64,000 nucleotides of DNA, taken from NCBI GenBank assembly GCA_036346375.1, contig CM070506.1, positions 3,038,001-3,102,000 of the forward strand, written 5' to 3'. The stretch's first letter is position 1. Each line of letters starts with the position of its first letter. Shown here piece by piece: positions 1-10,054 of the stretch. The translations under genes and the position numbers were made by a program. The notes below the pieces were generated by a model. The model ran no database searches. It was not told the DNA's origin and was given only the letters and a program-made list of their open reading frames with translations. This stretch comes from Guadua angustifolia. Its lineage: Eukaryota; Streptophyta; Magnoliopsida; Poales; Poaceae.

Positions 1-211
1 AGAAGATCATCCACGGAGCGATCGTCTCCTCCTCACAAGCCGATCGTCTTCTTGCTGAAGTTGATCGTCCGCGAGCAACATCTCCTCTTTGTTGGCCACC
101 ACCCCATCTCTTTATATAGCCTCTCGGTGGGCCTCTACATTAGAGTCCAAGTATGGTACAAAACCCACGTCATACGTGGCCCATGATTATCTCTTGGGTA
201 TAAATTCAACA
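1..211 (-). mobile_element. LTR fragment, probable 3' LTR of the element ending at 2561
   Basis: The stretch from about 95 to 211 matches, with many changes, the right part of the LTR at 1750-2561: TTTATATAGCC, then GGGCC, CTAC, TTAGAG, CCAA in the same order, and an end in CAACA. It is therefore an LTR lying on the minus strand with its start inside the window and its other end cut off by the window edge. No purine-rich tract is visible beside it, so it could also be a separate decayed LTR of the same family rather than the partner of 1750-2561. Confidence 0.55.
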
Positions 212-1735
212 CCAAGACGCGGTGATCATTATCACCGTGTGCCCATTCCTGTCCACCAGGCCATCTACTTGATTTTAGTCAAGTATCACAAATTAATATG
301 TAAGCCTTAGTAAGAATCCTCACATGTATCCTATACACGAGTGTCAAACTATTCACATACATTTGCATAGAATCAAATTCTACCAAATAATGTGAACTCA
401 TAATAATAATGAAAAGCACATAAATAATTTGTGTAGTGGAAACAATTTTTCCATAGTGAATCATATTCACAATTTTCGTGCATGAAAATTCCAACGAGTT
501 AACCACATTAACCCGCTCCGGACCAATCAAATTGACCCAATGAATATTCCACTAAGCATGTTAGCCTACTAATGCTTGGTTTGCGTGGTTTGAACTATGA
601 ATCCTATTCACAATCTTACCCGAGAAAGTTCGATTGAATTAATCATATTAATACAATCTTGGACTAACAATTAGCCCTTGCTTAGTGGTCTGAAAAATTA
701 TCTAGCCATTAATCAAATATTCACTCGCCACGCCACATCAAGCATGTGGTGCAGACAGATAAATTCTCCTTAACCGAATACAAATATCCAACAAGACCCA
801 CCATAGCATATTGCGAGGTATCATAAAGGCTATAATACAAAGAAATCTAATTTCAACTGTGATTAATAGCGCAACTATATAACCCTCTATGGATCAGAAT
901 GAAAAATATACACACAATCAATATTGGTCATAATTTCAATAAAAGATCCATCGAGTTAATCATATTAACCACACATCAAGCCCCCGACCAACTCGAGCTC
1001 CTTCGAGCAAAAACCGAGCGATACCGAGTAACGCCGAGTAGTACTGTTGAGTACCACCGAACAACACCAAGTTATCCAAACAACAATTTGCTCATTACCG
1101 AGTGGTCCGAGTAGCACTGAGCAATGCCGAGTGGTGCCGAGTGGTTTCCAAAATTACTTTCGGCGACATCCTACAAACTAGACTTTACACGGCGTATCCC
1201 AGCTGCGCTGCCCTGAGAACCTTTCTCGGTGGCCAACCCAATTTGGTAGCAATAGATCAAATCTACTAAAATCCGAAGTCAGCAATGTGTTGATCACATC
1301 AACAAACAAGACATGATTTCGTTGATATCTATATCAACTCAAATATATTAATGAACTGATTAGAACAACTAATTCAGTAATATATCACATATACTACTTT
1401 AGTAATATATCACATATACTACTAATGCATATTTACCGTATGCACATACTATATTGATCCCATCAACACAACATGCAAGTCCAATCTAATCAAATCCACT
1501 AATGATATCATGATGACTAAACGCAACATTTGCGCCATAGTCCATCTGATCGATCCAATCTAACTCTCGATTGATCCCATCAATCAAAGTTTCAGATTAA
1601 TCTCCATTAATCAGTTGGATTCTCCCTAACTAACTGATCCAATCAGCTACAAGAAGAACGGTAGTAGATCACATCTAGTACCCCGCATATCACATATGTG
1701 ACCAAAACCGATCTAGATCAAGAACTAAACAGGAT
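212..1735 (-). other. Non-coding interior of LTR element
   Basis: AT-rich sequence between two related LTRs. I see no gag or pol motif on either strand; short open frames here look random. From about 1005 to 1150 the motif CCGAGT/CGAGTGGT recurs many times, and at about 1375-1425 a roughly 25-bp unit (AGTAATATATCACATATACT) is present twice in tandem. Best read as the interior of a non-autonomous LTR retrotransposon. Confidence 0.45.
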
Positions 1736-1748
1736 GGCTCTGATACCA
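1736..1748 (-). other. Primer binding site (initiator Met tRNA type)
   Basis: GGCTCTGATACCA on the plus strand is the complement of TGGTATCAGAGCC, the usual plant retrotransposon primer site matching the 3' end of initiator methionine tRNA. It is one base from the LTR beginning at 1750, which fixes the orientation of the element as minus. Confidence 0.85.
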
Positions 1749-1749
1749 C

Positions 1750-2561
1750 TGTTGGGAAACTCGGGATGCTACGCTAGCACAGAATAAAAATTCTATCGCG
1801 ACTACCCAGGACACCCTACAAGTAATTGATCACAGATCGCATTACCTTACGACGCGCAGTGCAGCAAAAGACGAGTCGATGAAGCCAGTTCAATCGATCC
1901 GCGCGTCGTGGAAGTAGTCGTACATGCCACGCCTCCTCCTCGCTGGTGCCGCAAGGCCTTGCCACTCCATGGCCAAGCCCCACGACCGGATTGTAGGCGG
2001 CGTTGAGGTAGACGAAGCGCCAGAAGTCCTCGCGGAAGTTCGCGTCCTCCAGGAGCAGTCCGACTTAAAATGGATGCCCAGGCCACATACGAGCTCCGTT
2101 TTGGGTGTTCTACCACTCGTTTGAAAGATAACGAGACAACCTTTCAAATGCATCCAGTCTGGCCTCCAAATTCCTTCTGGATCAGCAGGAATCAACAAAA
2201 CAAGATCACATCCAGAAACTGTGCGCGAATCTGATTGCGCCTCCTTTCAGGTTCGCTTCAATTAGCGCCCGCGGTACCGCGCCCCACGGTATCCACGTGC
2301 AGGGATTGGAATCCATCCACGCGGGTGTGCTAGCACCACACGCGGGAACCCTTGGGAGAGACGACGGCTAGGGTTTGGTGGAGGGGAAAACCTAGAAGCT
2401 CATCATCTCACAGCCTCCACCACCTCCCTTTATATAGCCCCCCAGTTGGGCCCCTACGCTAGAGGCCCAATAAGGTTTGTAGCCCACGTCCAACATTGCC
2501 CGTCATTACCAAGCCCACATCATATGTGGCGCATGATATGCTATTGGGCATAATCCCAACA
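1750..2561 (-). mobile_element. 5' LTR, copia-like, minus strand
   Basis: The sequence runs from TGTTGGGAAACTC to ATAATCCCAACA, so it has TG...CA ends on both strands and lies directly beside a primer binding site. Read on the minus strand it begins TGTTGGGATTATGCCC, resembling the starts of grass copia LTRs. A TATA box on the minus strand lies at 2429-2436. Open frames inside it are LTR leader sequence, not genes. Confidence 0.8.
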
Positions 2562-3216
2562 GCCACTGCCAGCCACAATAGAAAACCATGTATGCGGTGC
2601 CACATGAGTATGTAAGTTTTCCTTTTTTTTCTTTTTTGTTTATATCTTTTGATTAGCATCTCCGATTACTGAACCGATTTAAAAAATGGGTTCCTGATAT
2701 TTTTTTGAACAAAACTGGACCACACTTGCTATATAAATTTCGAAATATTTAAATTTCAAAATACCTGTCTACTAAACACTCAACCAAACACTGTCTCTGC
2801 ATCTGTGCATCCCATATCCCATCAGCCTAACTGAGTCGAACGAGCCAAGCTCGTGAAAGAAGGCAACCAAATAGCCCCAAAGTGAATACATACCTGCAGG
2901 CAAACACAATCTATGAGCAGCAGGAGGAAAGTGAAGGATTTTAACAAGAGTTCTCACATATATGTGCCCATAGCAAGATACCCTTAAGCATTCCTGAAAT
3001 TGAATTCAAAATCGAACATTAGAGTACTTTTTGAATTCTTATCCTTAAGCTGTGTTGAGACAGATGCATTTTTTAGGAGTGAGGTGATTTTCAACAACAT
3101 AGAAATTACGGCTGAGTTTTTGATGAATATTGGTATGCAGGTGGGTTTGTGACAGACTCGCCCACTTATAGGTGGATTTTTGTTAAAAAAAATCCTTATC
3201 TGTATTGATTAGTAAG
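2562..3216. other. Spacer, nothing recognised
   Basis: AT-rich sequence without a convincing open frame, repeat or RNA gene. Its first five bases, GCCAC, would be the target duplication of the LTR element ending at 2561, but the partner copy lies outside the window. Confidence 0.5.
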
Positions 3217-3859
3217 TAGGGGTGAGCATTTGTTTTTTTTTATCTAATCAGTTCAGCTTTTTTGTTTTAAAATAATTCGATTTTCTAAAACTGGCTACTG
3301 AATTTCTGAGACCAAAATGAAAAACGAACCGAATTAACTAAAATATTTCGGTATAGTTAATTCGGTTTTTTGGTTAACTGAAATATGAATAAATGCTAAC
3401 TAAATTAGATTTAGTCCTTCTCATATCGCAACATAGAGTACGGATAAACCCACAGAATATTTATAGTTTATTATAGTATAAGCATAATAGAATATATGAA
3501 TACACTAAACATATGCATAAATATGTTAGAACATAGGAATTGCTCAGTGGCTTTAGGAAAAACATTATAAAAGTAGTATTATATAGGTTTAATTGGATAT
3601 TTGCCACCCTTCAACGTGAAAATTCGACGCCATGTACAAAAAATGCCACTCCAGTGGCATGATTTGTACATGGCATCGAAGTTTGAAATTGAAGAGCGGT
3701 AAATTTCTAAATCTCCCTATTATATATGGGCTTTCGGTTTTTGGAAGCGAAAAATTGAACCGAATACCGAAAACCAAATTATACGAAAATAAAAACTGAA
3801 AACCGAAAAATCTAAAATAATCGGTTAATTCGGTTTCGATTTAAAAATGTCCACCCCTA
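3217..3859. mobile_element. hAT-type MITE
   Basis: The ends are TAGGGGTGAGCATTT and AAATGTCCACCCCTA, an imperfect terminal inverted repeat of a kind common in plant hAT MITEs. The flanks are TTAGTAAG (3209-3216) and TTAGTAAA (3860-3867), an 8-bp duplication with one mismatch, the size expected for hAT. The inside is AT-rich, full of GGTTTTCGGTTAA-type runs on one side and AACCGAATACCGAAAACC on the other, and has no coding capacity. Confidence 0.8.
3598..3706. repeat. Nested hairpin element inside the hAT MITE
   Basis: A near-perfect palindrome: ATTTGCCACCCTTCAA at the left pairs with TTGAAGAGCGGTAAAT at the right, and GCCATGTACAAA with TTTGTACATGGC inside them, around a centre near 3648. It is GC-richer than its host and looks like a small foldback MITE inserted into the hAT element. 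Confidence 0.6.
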
Positions 3860-4205
3860 TTAGTAAAGGCCTGTAATACGATCATCTTGTAACAAATTGC
3901 TAAACTCAAACGGGGCCATGTACCAAACAATCAGCACAGCTCCTCAATTAGTCTTTTAGGCAATTCACCAAACTAGTGTGCTACCCTGTTCTAACTTCGG
4001 ACCGCTCACCTTCTGAAGCTTCATCTCGCCGACTGCCCTCGGCCGTCAGAGTTCCATGTTACTCCCAAATAGGATCTGAGAGTCCGTAAATGTCGCGTGC
4101 AGGAGAGGGTATCGAAGGAATAAATAAAGACGTACGGTACAATCGGACTCCATGTCGATCATATCGATCGATCTATATATGAACAACTTATTTGGCCTTG
4201 TTCTT
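3860..4205. other. Spacer, nothing recognised
   Basis: Sequence between two MITEs. No open frame, repeat or RNA signal that I can support. Confidence 0.5.
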
Positions 4206-4208
4206 CTA

Positions 4209-4636
4209 GGGTGTGTTTGGTTCAGTGTATGAGGATGAACCGAACCATTCTGTATGGGATCTAATTGTATCTCTGTGTTTGGTTAGCTGAACGAAACTAT
4301 TTGGTACAGAATGAGATGGTACAGATCCTTGAAATATTCTAAAAAGATGCAGCATCATCCCGTACGGGCAATTTAGCCAAACCAATCGGTCCAGGACCGG
4401 ATTGTTCACTCGCACCATCCCTCAACCTAACCTCATCCCTCAATCCAATCTCATCTCCTCAACTAAACATCATCTCGTACCATCTTGTATCGTTCTATTC
4501 AAGTAACCAAACAAAATCTTGTATCATTCCATTCAATCAACTAAATATCTTTCATGTACCATTTCATCTAGAATCATCCCATTCATCCTGTACCATCCCA
4601 TCCCATTCATCCTTGTACACCCAACCAAACGCACCC
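4209..4636. mobile_element. Tourist-like (PIF/Harbinger) MITE
   Basis: Ends are GGGTGTGTTTGGTT and AACCAAACGCACCC, a terminal inverted repeat with one mismatch. CTA occurs at both flanks (4206-4208 and 4637-4639), a 3-bp duplication as expected for PIF/Harbinger-related MITEs, though TTA/TAA is more usual. The interior contains many variations of GTACCATCCCATTC and no gene. Confidence 0.75.
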
Positions 4637-4639
4637 CTA

Positions 4640-5614
4640 TTTACCTACTGGCCTTCATTGTCTCGTTTGGGCCAGAGTTTACAAAACCGAATCGGGGTTG
4701 AAAATCGAAAACCAGCCGGCACCGATTTTTGATGAAAATTGATAAAAAATTGTTGTAATCCGAAGGGTTTCGAAACCAATTTTTTTGAATTTGGTGGTCA
4801 AAAAACTATAAAAAATGAAAATGGACCGGTTTTCATTGAAAATCGGCCGACCATTTGAATTTTTTTGATAGCTGATTTTTTGAGCGATTTTCATTAATTT
4901 TCACCGATGTTTGACTGGTTTACGTCATATAATTTTTTTTAAATTGAACCGGATTATCAACTGGTATAATTTATCGAGCCAGCTCGATACGTGACGATTT
5001 TTGAAACCCTGGACCGGGCTGCCTGAATCTTGCCGGATCTGGAGGAGTGGACTGGAGCACTGGATCTGGAGGCGTGGACTGGAGCAGCAAGCTTTTCCAA
5101 GATTTGGGCTAGCTTGCTTGATCGGCTCAGACCAACAGCAATGGCAACAGTCGACTTTGTTAGAATTCTGACTGAACGGATGGCCCGTTGATTTATGATG
5201 GTTTGCTGGCGATTTATATTTACATTTTTTATTTTGTTTTTCAAAATTTTTTGCTATTTAATAGTGGAGCATTTCTCTTTTGTTTTCGGATGTGATTTTG
5301 CGTGTGATTGTTGGGTCCTGTTCTTGAGCCGTTGGATTGTTGGGTCCGCCTCACGTGTGATTCTGCGTGATCATCCCCTTCGCTCCCCGTTATGCCTGCA
5401 GCCCGTTCTCTTTGAGCAAGGTTTCAAATTTTGTTTTCGGAGTATATCTTAGAGGTACTGAAATCCAAAATTTAGGAATTTCTGATGAAATTCAAATCCA
5501 AAATATTTTTGGACTGAGATTTCCGAGATTTTGGCTAAAAGATCCAAAATTGCTAAAATCTCAACAAATTTTAATTGAATAAAAAATAGTTCAAACAATG
5601 CTAGAAAATTTTTG
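4640..5614. other. Spacer, AT-rich, nothing recognised
   Basis: Decayed intergenic DNA with runs of GAAAATCG/ACCGATTTT words. The longest open frames (for example 4957-5244 minus) lack any recognisable domain and carry low-complexity Ala/Ser/Arg repeats. I do not call a gene. Confidence 0.5.
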
Positions 5615-6050
5615 TGGTTGGTCTTGATGCATCACTATTATCCTTATAAATTTCAAATGATAATCAAGCCTGAGAAATTTTTAAAAATTCTAACAGTGAT
5701 ACTGTCATGATAAAAGCTGAGTACATGGTGTTCTGAGGCTTTGAAAAATTTCATACCTCCCCCTGCCATGAAGGTGAGACTACCCAGTCTTGACACTATT
5801 TTTTTAGATTTTAGACAATGGTGTAAAAAAAATGGTTGGTCTTGATGCATCACTATTATTCTTATAAAATTTTCAAATGATAATCAAACCTAAGAAATTT
5901 TTAAAAATTCTAACAGTGATACTATCCTGATGAAAGCTGAATACATGGTCTTCTGAGGCTATAAAAAATTTCATACCTCCCCCTGCCATGAAGGTGAGAC
6001 TACCCAGTCTTGACATTATTATTTTTAGATATTAGACAATGGTGTAAAAA
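5615..6050. repeat. Tandem duplication, 218-bp unit, two copies
   Basis: TGGTTGGTCTTGATGCATC occurs at 5615 and again at 5833, and the two following stretches match almost throughout, including CATACCTCCCCCTGCCATG and the ending GACAATGGTGTAAAAAA. Both copies end in an A-run. The few substitutions show the duplication is not very recent. Confidence 0.85.
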
Positions 6051-6059
6051 AAAACAGAG

Positions 6060-6122
6060 TTGCGTTGATCAGGATCGAAACCCAGGACCTCTCACATGCT
6101 ACCGAGCGCTCTTACCATCTGG
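6060..6122 (-). repeat. tRNA-like sequence, probable SINE head
   Basis: Read on the minus strand it has a box A-like TGGTAAGAGCGC (complement at 6106-6117) and a box B-like GGGTTTCGATCC (complement at 6072-6083), spaced as in a tRNA. Beyond the B box on that strand a T-run follows (the A-run near 6048-6056). It is too degenerate for a functional tRNA: the B box core is altered and there is no clear acceptor stem. A short tRNA-derived SINE, or a decayed tRNA, fits best. Confidence 0.5.
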
Positions 6123-6880
6123 ACAGATATCTGAATAGGGACAATTCCTCTAAAAGTTCAGTTCCCTAAATTGTTCAGCATCTGTTCAGATCCTGAAAAC
6201 ACAGTTGGGGCAACCCTTACTGATGGAGCTTGGGACATACAATTCAGAGGAACATTTGGTTTAGAGGAATTATCTGGATGGAATGAACTAATGACATTAT
6301 GGGAGGGAGTTCAGATAAGCCAAGATGAGGATCAAGTGACATGGGATTTAGAAAAGAAAGGATTATTTACAACTAGATCTCTATACAGATAGGTCAGTTT
6401 TGGGGGGAGTAATCAACACATGAATGATGGAGATTTGGCGAGCTAAACTGCAGCTAAAAATATTTTTTTTTTCGTGTGGCAGGTAGCTCTGAATAAAATT
6501 CAGGTGGGAGAACAACTGAAAAAGAGAAACTGGCCAGGAAAAGGAAATTGCAGACTATGTGATGTTTTGGAAAATGTTGATCATCTGTTATTCCATTGTA
6601 CAGTAGCAATCTATTTCTGGGTTTTTTTTGAAAGAAGCCACAGGCTGGAATTCAATCCCCATGTCGTTTTCTGACTTCATCTGGGAGCTAAAAGAGAGTA
6701 AGGGAGCTAGAGAAAGGGGGTAATTTGGTTTTGTCTGGCCGCAATATGCTGGACAATTTAGACCACTAGGAACAAGATGGCCATAGAAGGAAAAATCATG
6801 AAACACTCATCTCAGATTATGTACAAATTGTTACATTCAGGCTTTTTTTCACTGATTGTGTGTGTGTGTGTAGACTCGAA
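6123..6880 (+). pseudogene. LINE (L1-type) ORF2 3' fragment with zinc-binding RVT tail
   Basis: Two open stretches (6133-6392 and 6474-6674) encode the region at the end of plant L1 ORF2 proteins, with the motif CRLCD...DHLLFHC, a Cys-Cys-His-Cys zinc-binding tail (first Cys codon at 6549). The first part contains WDLEKKGLFTTRSLYR, typical of the segment before this tail. The reading is broken by stops (a TGA near 6133, then TAG at 6390) and a frameshift, and no endonuclease or RT catalytic region remains. It is a 5'-truncated dead LINE. Confidence 0.75.
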
Positions 6881-7321
6881 TGGAGAGTTGTAAGCACTAA
6901 AAGATTCAGTTTGCTGTTATTGATTGTGTGAGCAGGGAACAAATGTATAGCTCCAGATTGCAACTTGGCACAAGCAAATGCATGCATTCAGGCTTCATTT
7001 CACTGATGCATCAATCTCAATGCACAAACTCATCAATACAATTTCAATCAGTTCAAAGGCATTCCAGAAGCATGTTTGGTACTGCCATTTTATGGGCAGA
7101 TACACGGTAATTTTTTTTTGGAGGCAATTTAGTTTCACAATTGAATCACACAATCTGAAAGTCACATTGCGCACAACAATTTCATCCATCAGGTGACAGA
7201 TAGAAGTAACACTCCATTTTCTCAAAGATCTGAACACAGGCATGGATTGGAAGAAATAAAAGAGTGAAGGCACCTACGTGGAATCCATTCAAAACAAGAA
7301 AAATAAAAAAATAAAATGGTG
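6881..7321. other. Spacer, nothing recognised
   Basis: Low-coding-potential sequence following the LINE remnant; a short TG microsatellite lies just before it at 6857-6872. The repeated phrase CATTCAGGCTT...TCACTGAT at about 6834 and 6987 suggests a small duplication. No gene is supported. Confidence 0.45.
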
Positions 7322-7353
7322 ATGAACTAGGATTCAAACCAAAGACCTCACGG
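7322..7353 (-). repeat. tRNA-like SINE, part with the B box (split by the copia element)
   Basis: On the minus strand this reads TGAGGTCTTTGGTTTGAATCC, with the B-box-like GGTTTGAATCC. The matching A-box part lies at 29597-29632, on the other side of the 22-kb copia insertion. Joined across the insertion they have the spacing of a tRNA-derived sequence. Confidence 0.5.
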
Positions 7354-7473
7354 TGTTGGTTATTGATCTGAATTTCTCTTTAGGTTTTAGGGACGCCTTT
7401 GATCCGTATGTTCGGTATAAGTTATTTAGGCTCGAGTCGCTTCCTCCATCTATAAATACCTCTTGTATGCAGC
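7354..7473 (+). mobile_element. Copia 5' LTR, first part
   Basis: TGTTGGTTATTGATCTGAAT onward aligns to the 3' LTR at 29320, including the TATA box TATAAATA at 7451-7458. The alignment stops at TGTATGCAGC, where the solo LTR begins, and resumes at 8583. Confidence 0.85.
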
Positions 7474-8582
7474 TGTCGGCATATTCCACCTGACAGGCCC
7501 GAGTCTATAGACCGGGTTTGGTTCAGTAGGAGGGCGTCTTCGCGACTGGCAAACCCTAGCGAGTGAAAACCCTAATGACTCCCACGCGAAGGATTCCAGA
7601 GCCTATGAACTAAGACGACACAAAGATTTTTTACCTAGGTTCAGGCCCCCTCCCCCAGGGTAATAGCCTTACATCGTGCTAGATCTTTTATAGAGTGCTT
7701 TGAGCTAGTACAGAGCTTTCAGATTACAAGTTCTTCCCTAGGCTCTACTGCTGAATTCTTGATCGATCGACCTCCCTTTCCCATGCACTAGAGGACCCTT
7801 ATATAGGCCAGGCCAGCGTGGGTAGGTACCAGGGGGGTCATCATGCTGATCTTCATACATTTATTGCTCCTTCCCATGCTGTCCCGTTCCTTCAGCCCCA
7901 TTAAATGCCGACGCATGGACGTGACCCCTTTGCGATGGGTAGGTGTGAGGCGTCAGAGGAATGGGCTTTGTAGCAAAAATCCTCGCAGTTGATAGATCTG
8001 ACACAGCAGATCTACCGTCCGGCATAGTACGATAGGGGAAGGAGACTTCGAGGCGAAGCCACGTCGCCCACCTTTTGCCTCGCTGGGCGAGGCGTCTCGC
8101 CGAACGCCACGTGGGGTGGCGCCGGCGAAGCGGCGTGCTTCGCCCACTGCTCGCCGGACACCACGTGGGTCGGCACACAGCTGGCGGGCGTGCTTTCGCC
8201 GCCCGTCGCGAGCCGCCACGCGGGCCGGGCGCCGGCGGCGAGGCGTGCTTCGCCCACCTACTCGCCGGACGCCACGTGGCCGGCACTGGCCGACGGGCGT
8301 GCTTTCGCCGCCGTTACTGGCCGCCATGCGGGATCGACACCGGCGGCGAGGGCGTCTTCGCCCACCTACTCGCCGGACGCCACGTGGGCGGCACTGGCGG
8401 CGGGCGTGCTTTCGCCGCCCGTCGCTAAGCCGCCACGTGGACTGACGCCGGGCGAAGGCGCGTCCTCGCCCACCTTCGCCGGACGCCACGTGGGCGGCAC
8501 CTCTGCAAGAGGCCCACTGCTCGCCGGACGCCACGCGGACGCTTTTGTGCCGGAGAGGGTACCGGCCAGAAGTACACCGACA
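7474..8582 (-). mobile_element. Solo LTR of a gypsy (Tat-like) family, minus strand
   Basis: Starts TGTCGGCATATTCC and ends AGTACACCGACA. Read on the minus strand it begins TGTCGGTGTACTTC and soon has GGTACCCTCTC, as does the LTR of the gypsy element at 14355 (TGTCGGCGTACTTC...GGTACCCTCTC), so the families are related. A minus-strand TATA box (GGCCTATATAAGGG) lies near 7800. No 5-bp target duplication is seen: the flanks are GCAGC and ATGAC, and comparison with the undisturbed 3' LTR suggests nothing is duplicated. Confidence 0.75.
8040..8540. repeat. GC-rich minisatellite inside the solo LTR
   Basis: Units built around CTCGCCGGACGCCACGTGG and GGCGTGCTTTCGCCGCC recur about eight times with variable spacing of roughly 50-65 bp. 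The repeat keeps several frames open on both strands, which explains the long Arg/Ala/Pro-rich open frames here; these are not genes. Confidence 0.8.
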
Positions 8583-8743
8583 ATGACGTAAAAGGACATG
8601 CTTCATTTGTAAGCTCTAAAACTTGTATTCCATTCCCAAATAGTGAAGATCGCCAATTGGCGTCCACCTTTTTTCCACAAGGATTTTCCACGTAAAAATC
8701 TGTGTGTCTTGTGTGTTCTTGCTTTTGTGATTGATTTTCAACA
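8583..8743 (+). mobile_element. Copia 5' LTR, second part
   Basis: Aligns to the second half of the 3' LTR (29440-29596), from GACATGCTTCATTTGTAA to the end TGATTTTCAACA. The next bases, GTATCAGAGC at about 8750-8759, are a damaged primer binding site of the TGGTATCAGAGC type. Confidence 0.85.
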
Positions 8744-9487
8744 AGTGACGTATCAGAGCAGATCAATCACAAAAAAAATTAATTATCGATTGGGCTTCTG
8801 TTCATCTTCATCACCGCCGCTGTTTATCTTCATCTTTCGATCGGATTCCAGCTGGCCTCCTCGATCCTCGTCAGCGCACTGCCGCCTCCCGTCGCGCCAC
8901 CAGCCGATGCGTCATCGACGTTCGTCACGGGCCCTTAGGCCTTCTCGCCGGTGTGATCCACCGTCGCCGGTCTTCTTCATCGCGACGCAAGGCGCTACTC
9001 ATCTTCATCCTTCGATCGGATCCAATCGGCTGTGTTGCTGTCCTTCGTGCCAACGTCTCGTCGTGTCGCTTCATCGGTCGCGGGTCCAGATCTCCCGCTC
9101 TTCGGCTGCTCGTCGCGCTACTCTCCATCGGTTAGTCTCCGGCCGTCACCGCCTTAGATCAGGCCATGCCCGGCGTAGGGAGCTCGCGCATCTTCGTCGC
9201 GCCGCCACTCGCTGCTCCACCGCGTCGGGCTTGGTGTTGGGATCCCACCGAGCCGCGTCCTCCTAGATCGTCGCAGATCCTCGCGCGTGCTCATTTCGGC
9301 ACCTATCACTGCAGCTGCGTGAACTCGTGCTTGCTCTCGTGGATTTACGGAAGGGCGACTAGAAGTGCTTGCTCCCGTGGAAAACTCGCGTGAAGAAGGC
9401 TTTTGCAACTTGTCCCAAGCCACGTGAACAAGCACCAAGAGGGCAGCTTTTTTTACCAGAAGTTTTTCTTTTGCTCGTGAAGGCCTA
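8744..9487 (+). other. Copia 5' leader, first part
   Basis: Non-coding leader downstream of the copia primer site. It is rich in TCATCTTC and TCGCCGG words, and open frames in it are short and lack domains. It is interrupted at about 9487 by the PIF/Harbinger element; the leader resumes at 24916. Confidence 0.55.
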
Positions 9488-9657
9488 GGCCCGTTGGGTA
9501 CTGATTCTAGTAGCTTTGTGCTTGAAAAAAAGCCAATTCTACACCGAACGAAATGGTTCATTCGTGCTTCTGAAATAATCGGAATCAATGTATACACAGT
9601 AAATCAGAAGCGGTCATGTAGCTGATTCTACGAGATTCTACCGATTGAGGAAGCGAA

Positions 9658-10054
9658 ATGCCCAGCTCGTTTTGCGAAATTACACTCTTTTGCCGCTGGA
9701 GTACTGCCCCTAGCCTCCTGGCCCCCCATGCCCCGCACACACCCCATTCTCCCTACTCGTGCCTCAGACCTCCGAGTTCCTCCCGCGAGAGTCGATTAGG
9801 GTTCATCATCCTCCCCACGAGCGGTAGCCTGAGGGCTCCTTCCGACGCCGGCTCTGACGGATTCTGCCACCACCTCGCCCGTTCGCCACCGCTCGCAGTC
9901 GCGCCATCACCTCGCCCCTTCGCCGCCCTGTCGCAGTCGCGCCCCTCCGCCGTCGGCTCGAGAACGTTCACCCCCCGCCACGCCACCCTCCTTCGGTCAT
10001 CCGAGCTCGAGCCACTGACACTGCCGCTCCAGATCCAGTAGCTACCCACCGCCG
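9658..10054 (+). other. Probable 5' untranslated exon of the Harbinger gene
   Basis: GC- and CT-rich stretch ending in CCACCGCCG|GTAAGC, a good splice donor at 10055, followed by AT-rich intron-like sequence. An open frame runs through it but its product is low-complexity Ser/Pro/Arg and unlike any domain I know. It looks like the leader exon of the transposon transcript. Confidence 0.4.

Noticed and set aside
6060..6122. A functional tRNA gene
   Set aside because: A- and B-box-like words are present, but the boxes are altered, no acceptor stem pairs, and no anticodon loop is convincing.
7861..8606. Long Arg/Ala/Pro-rich open frames up to 217 codons on both strands
   Set aside because: They lie in a GC-rich minisatellite within a solo LTR and have no recognisable domain.
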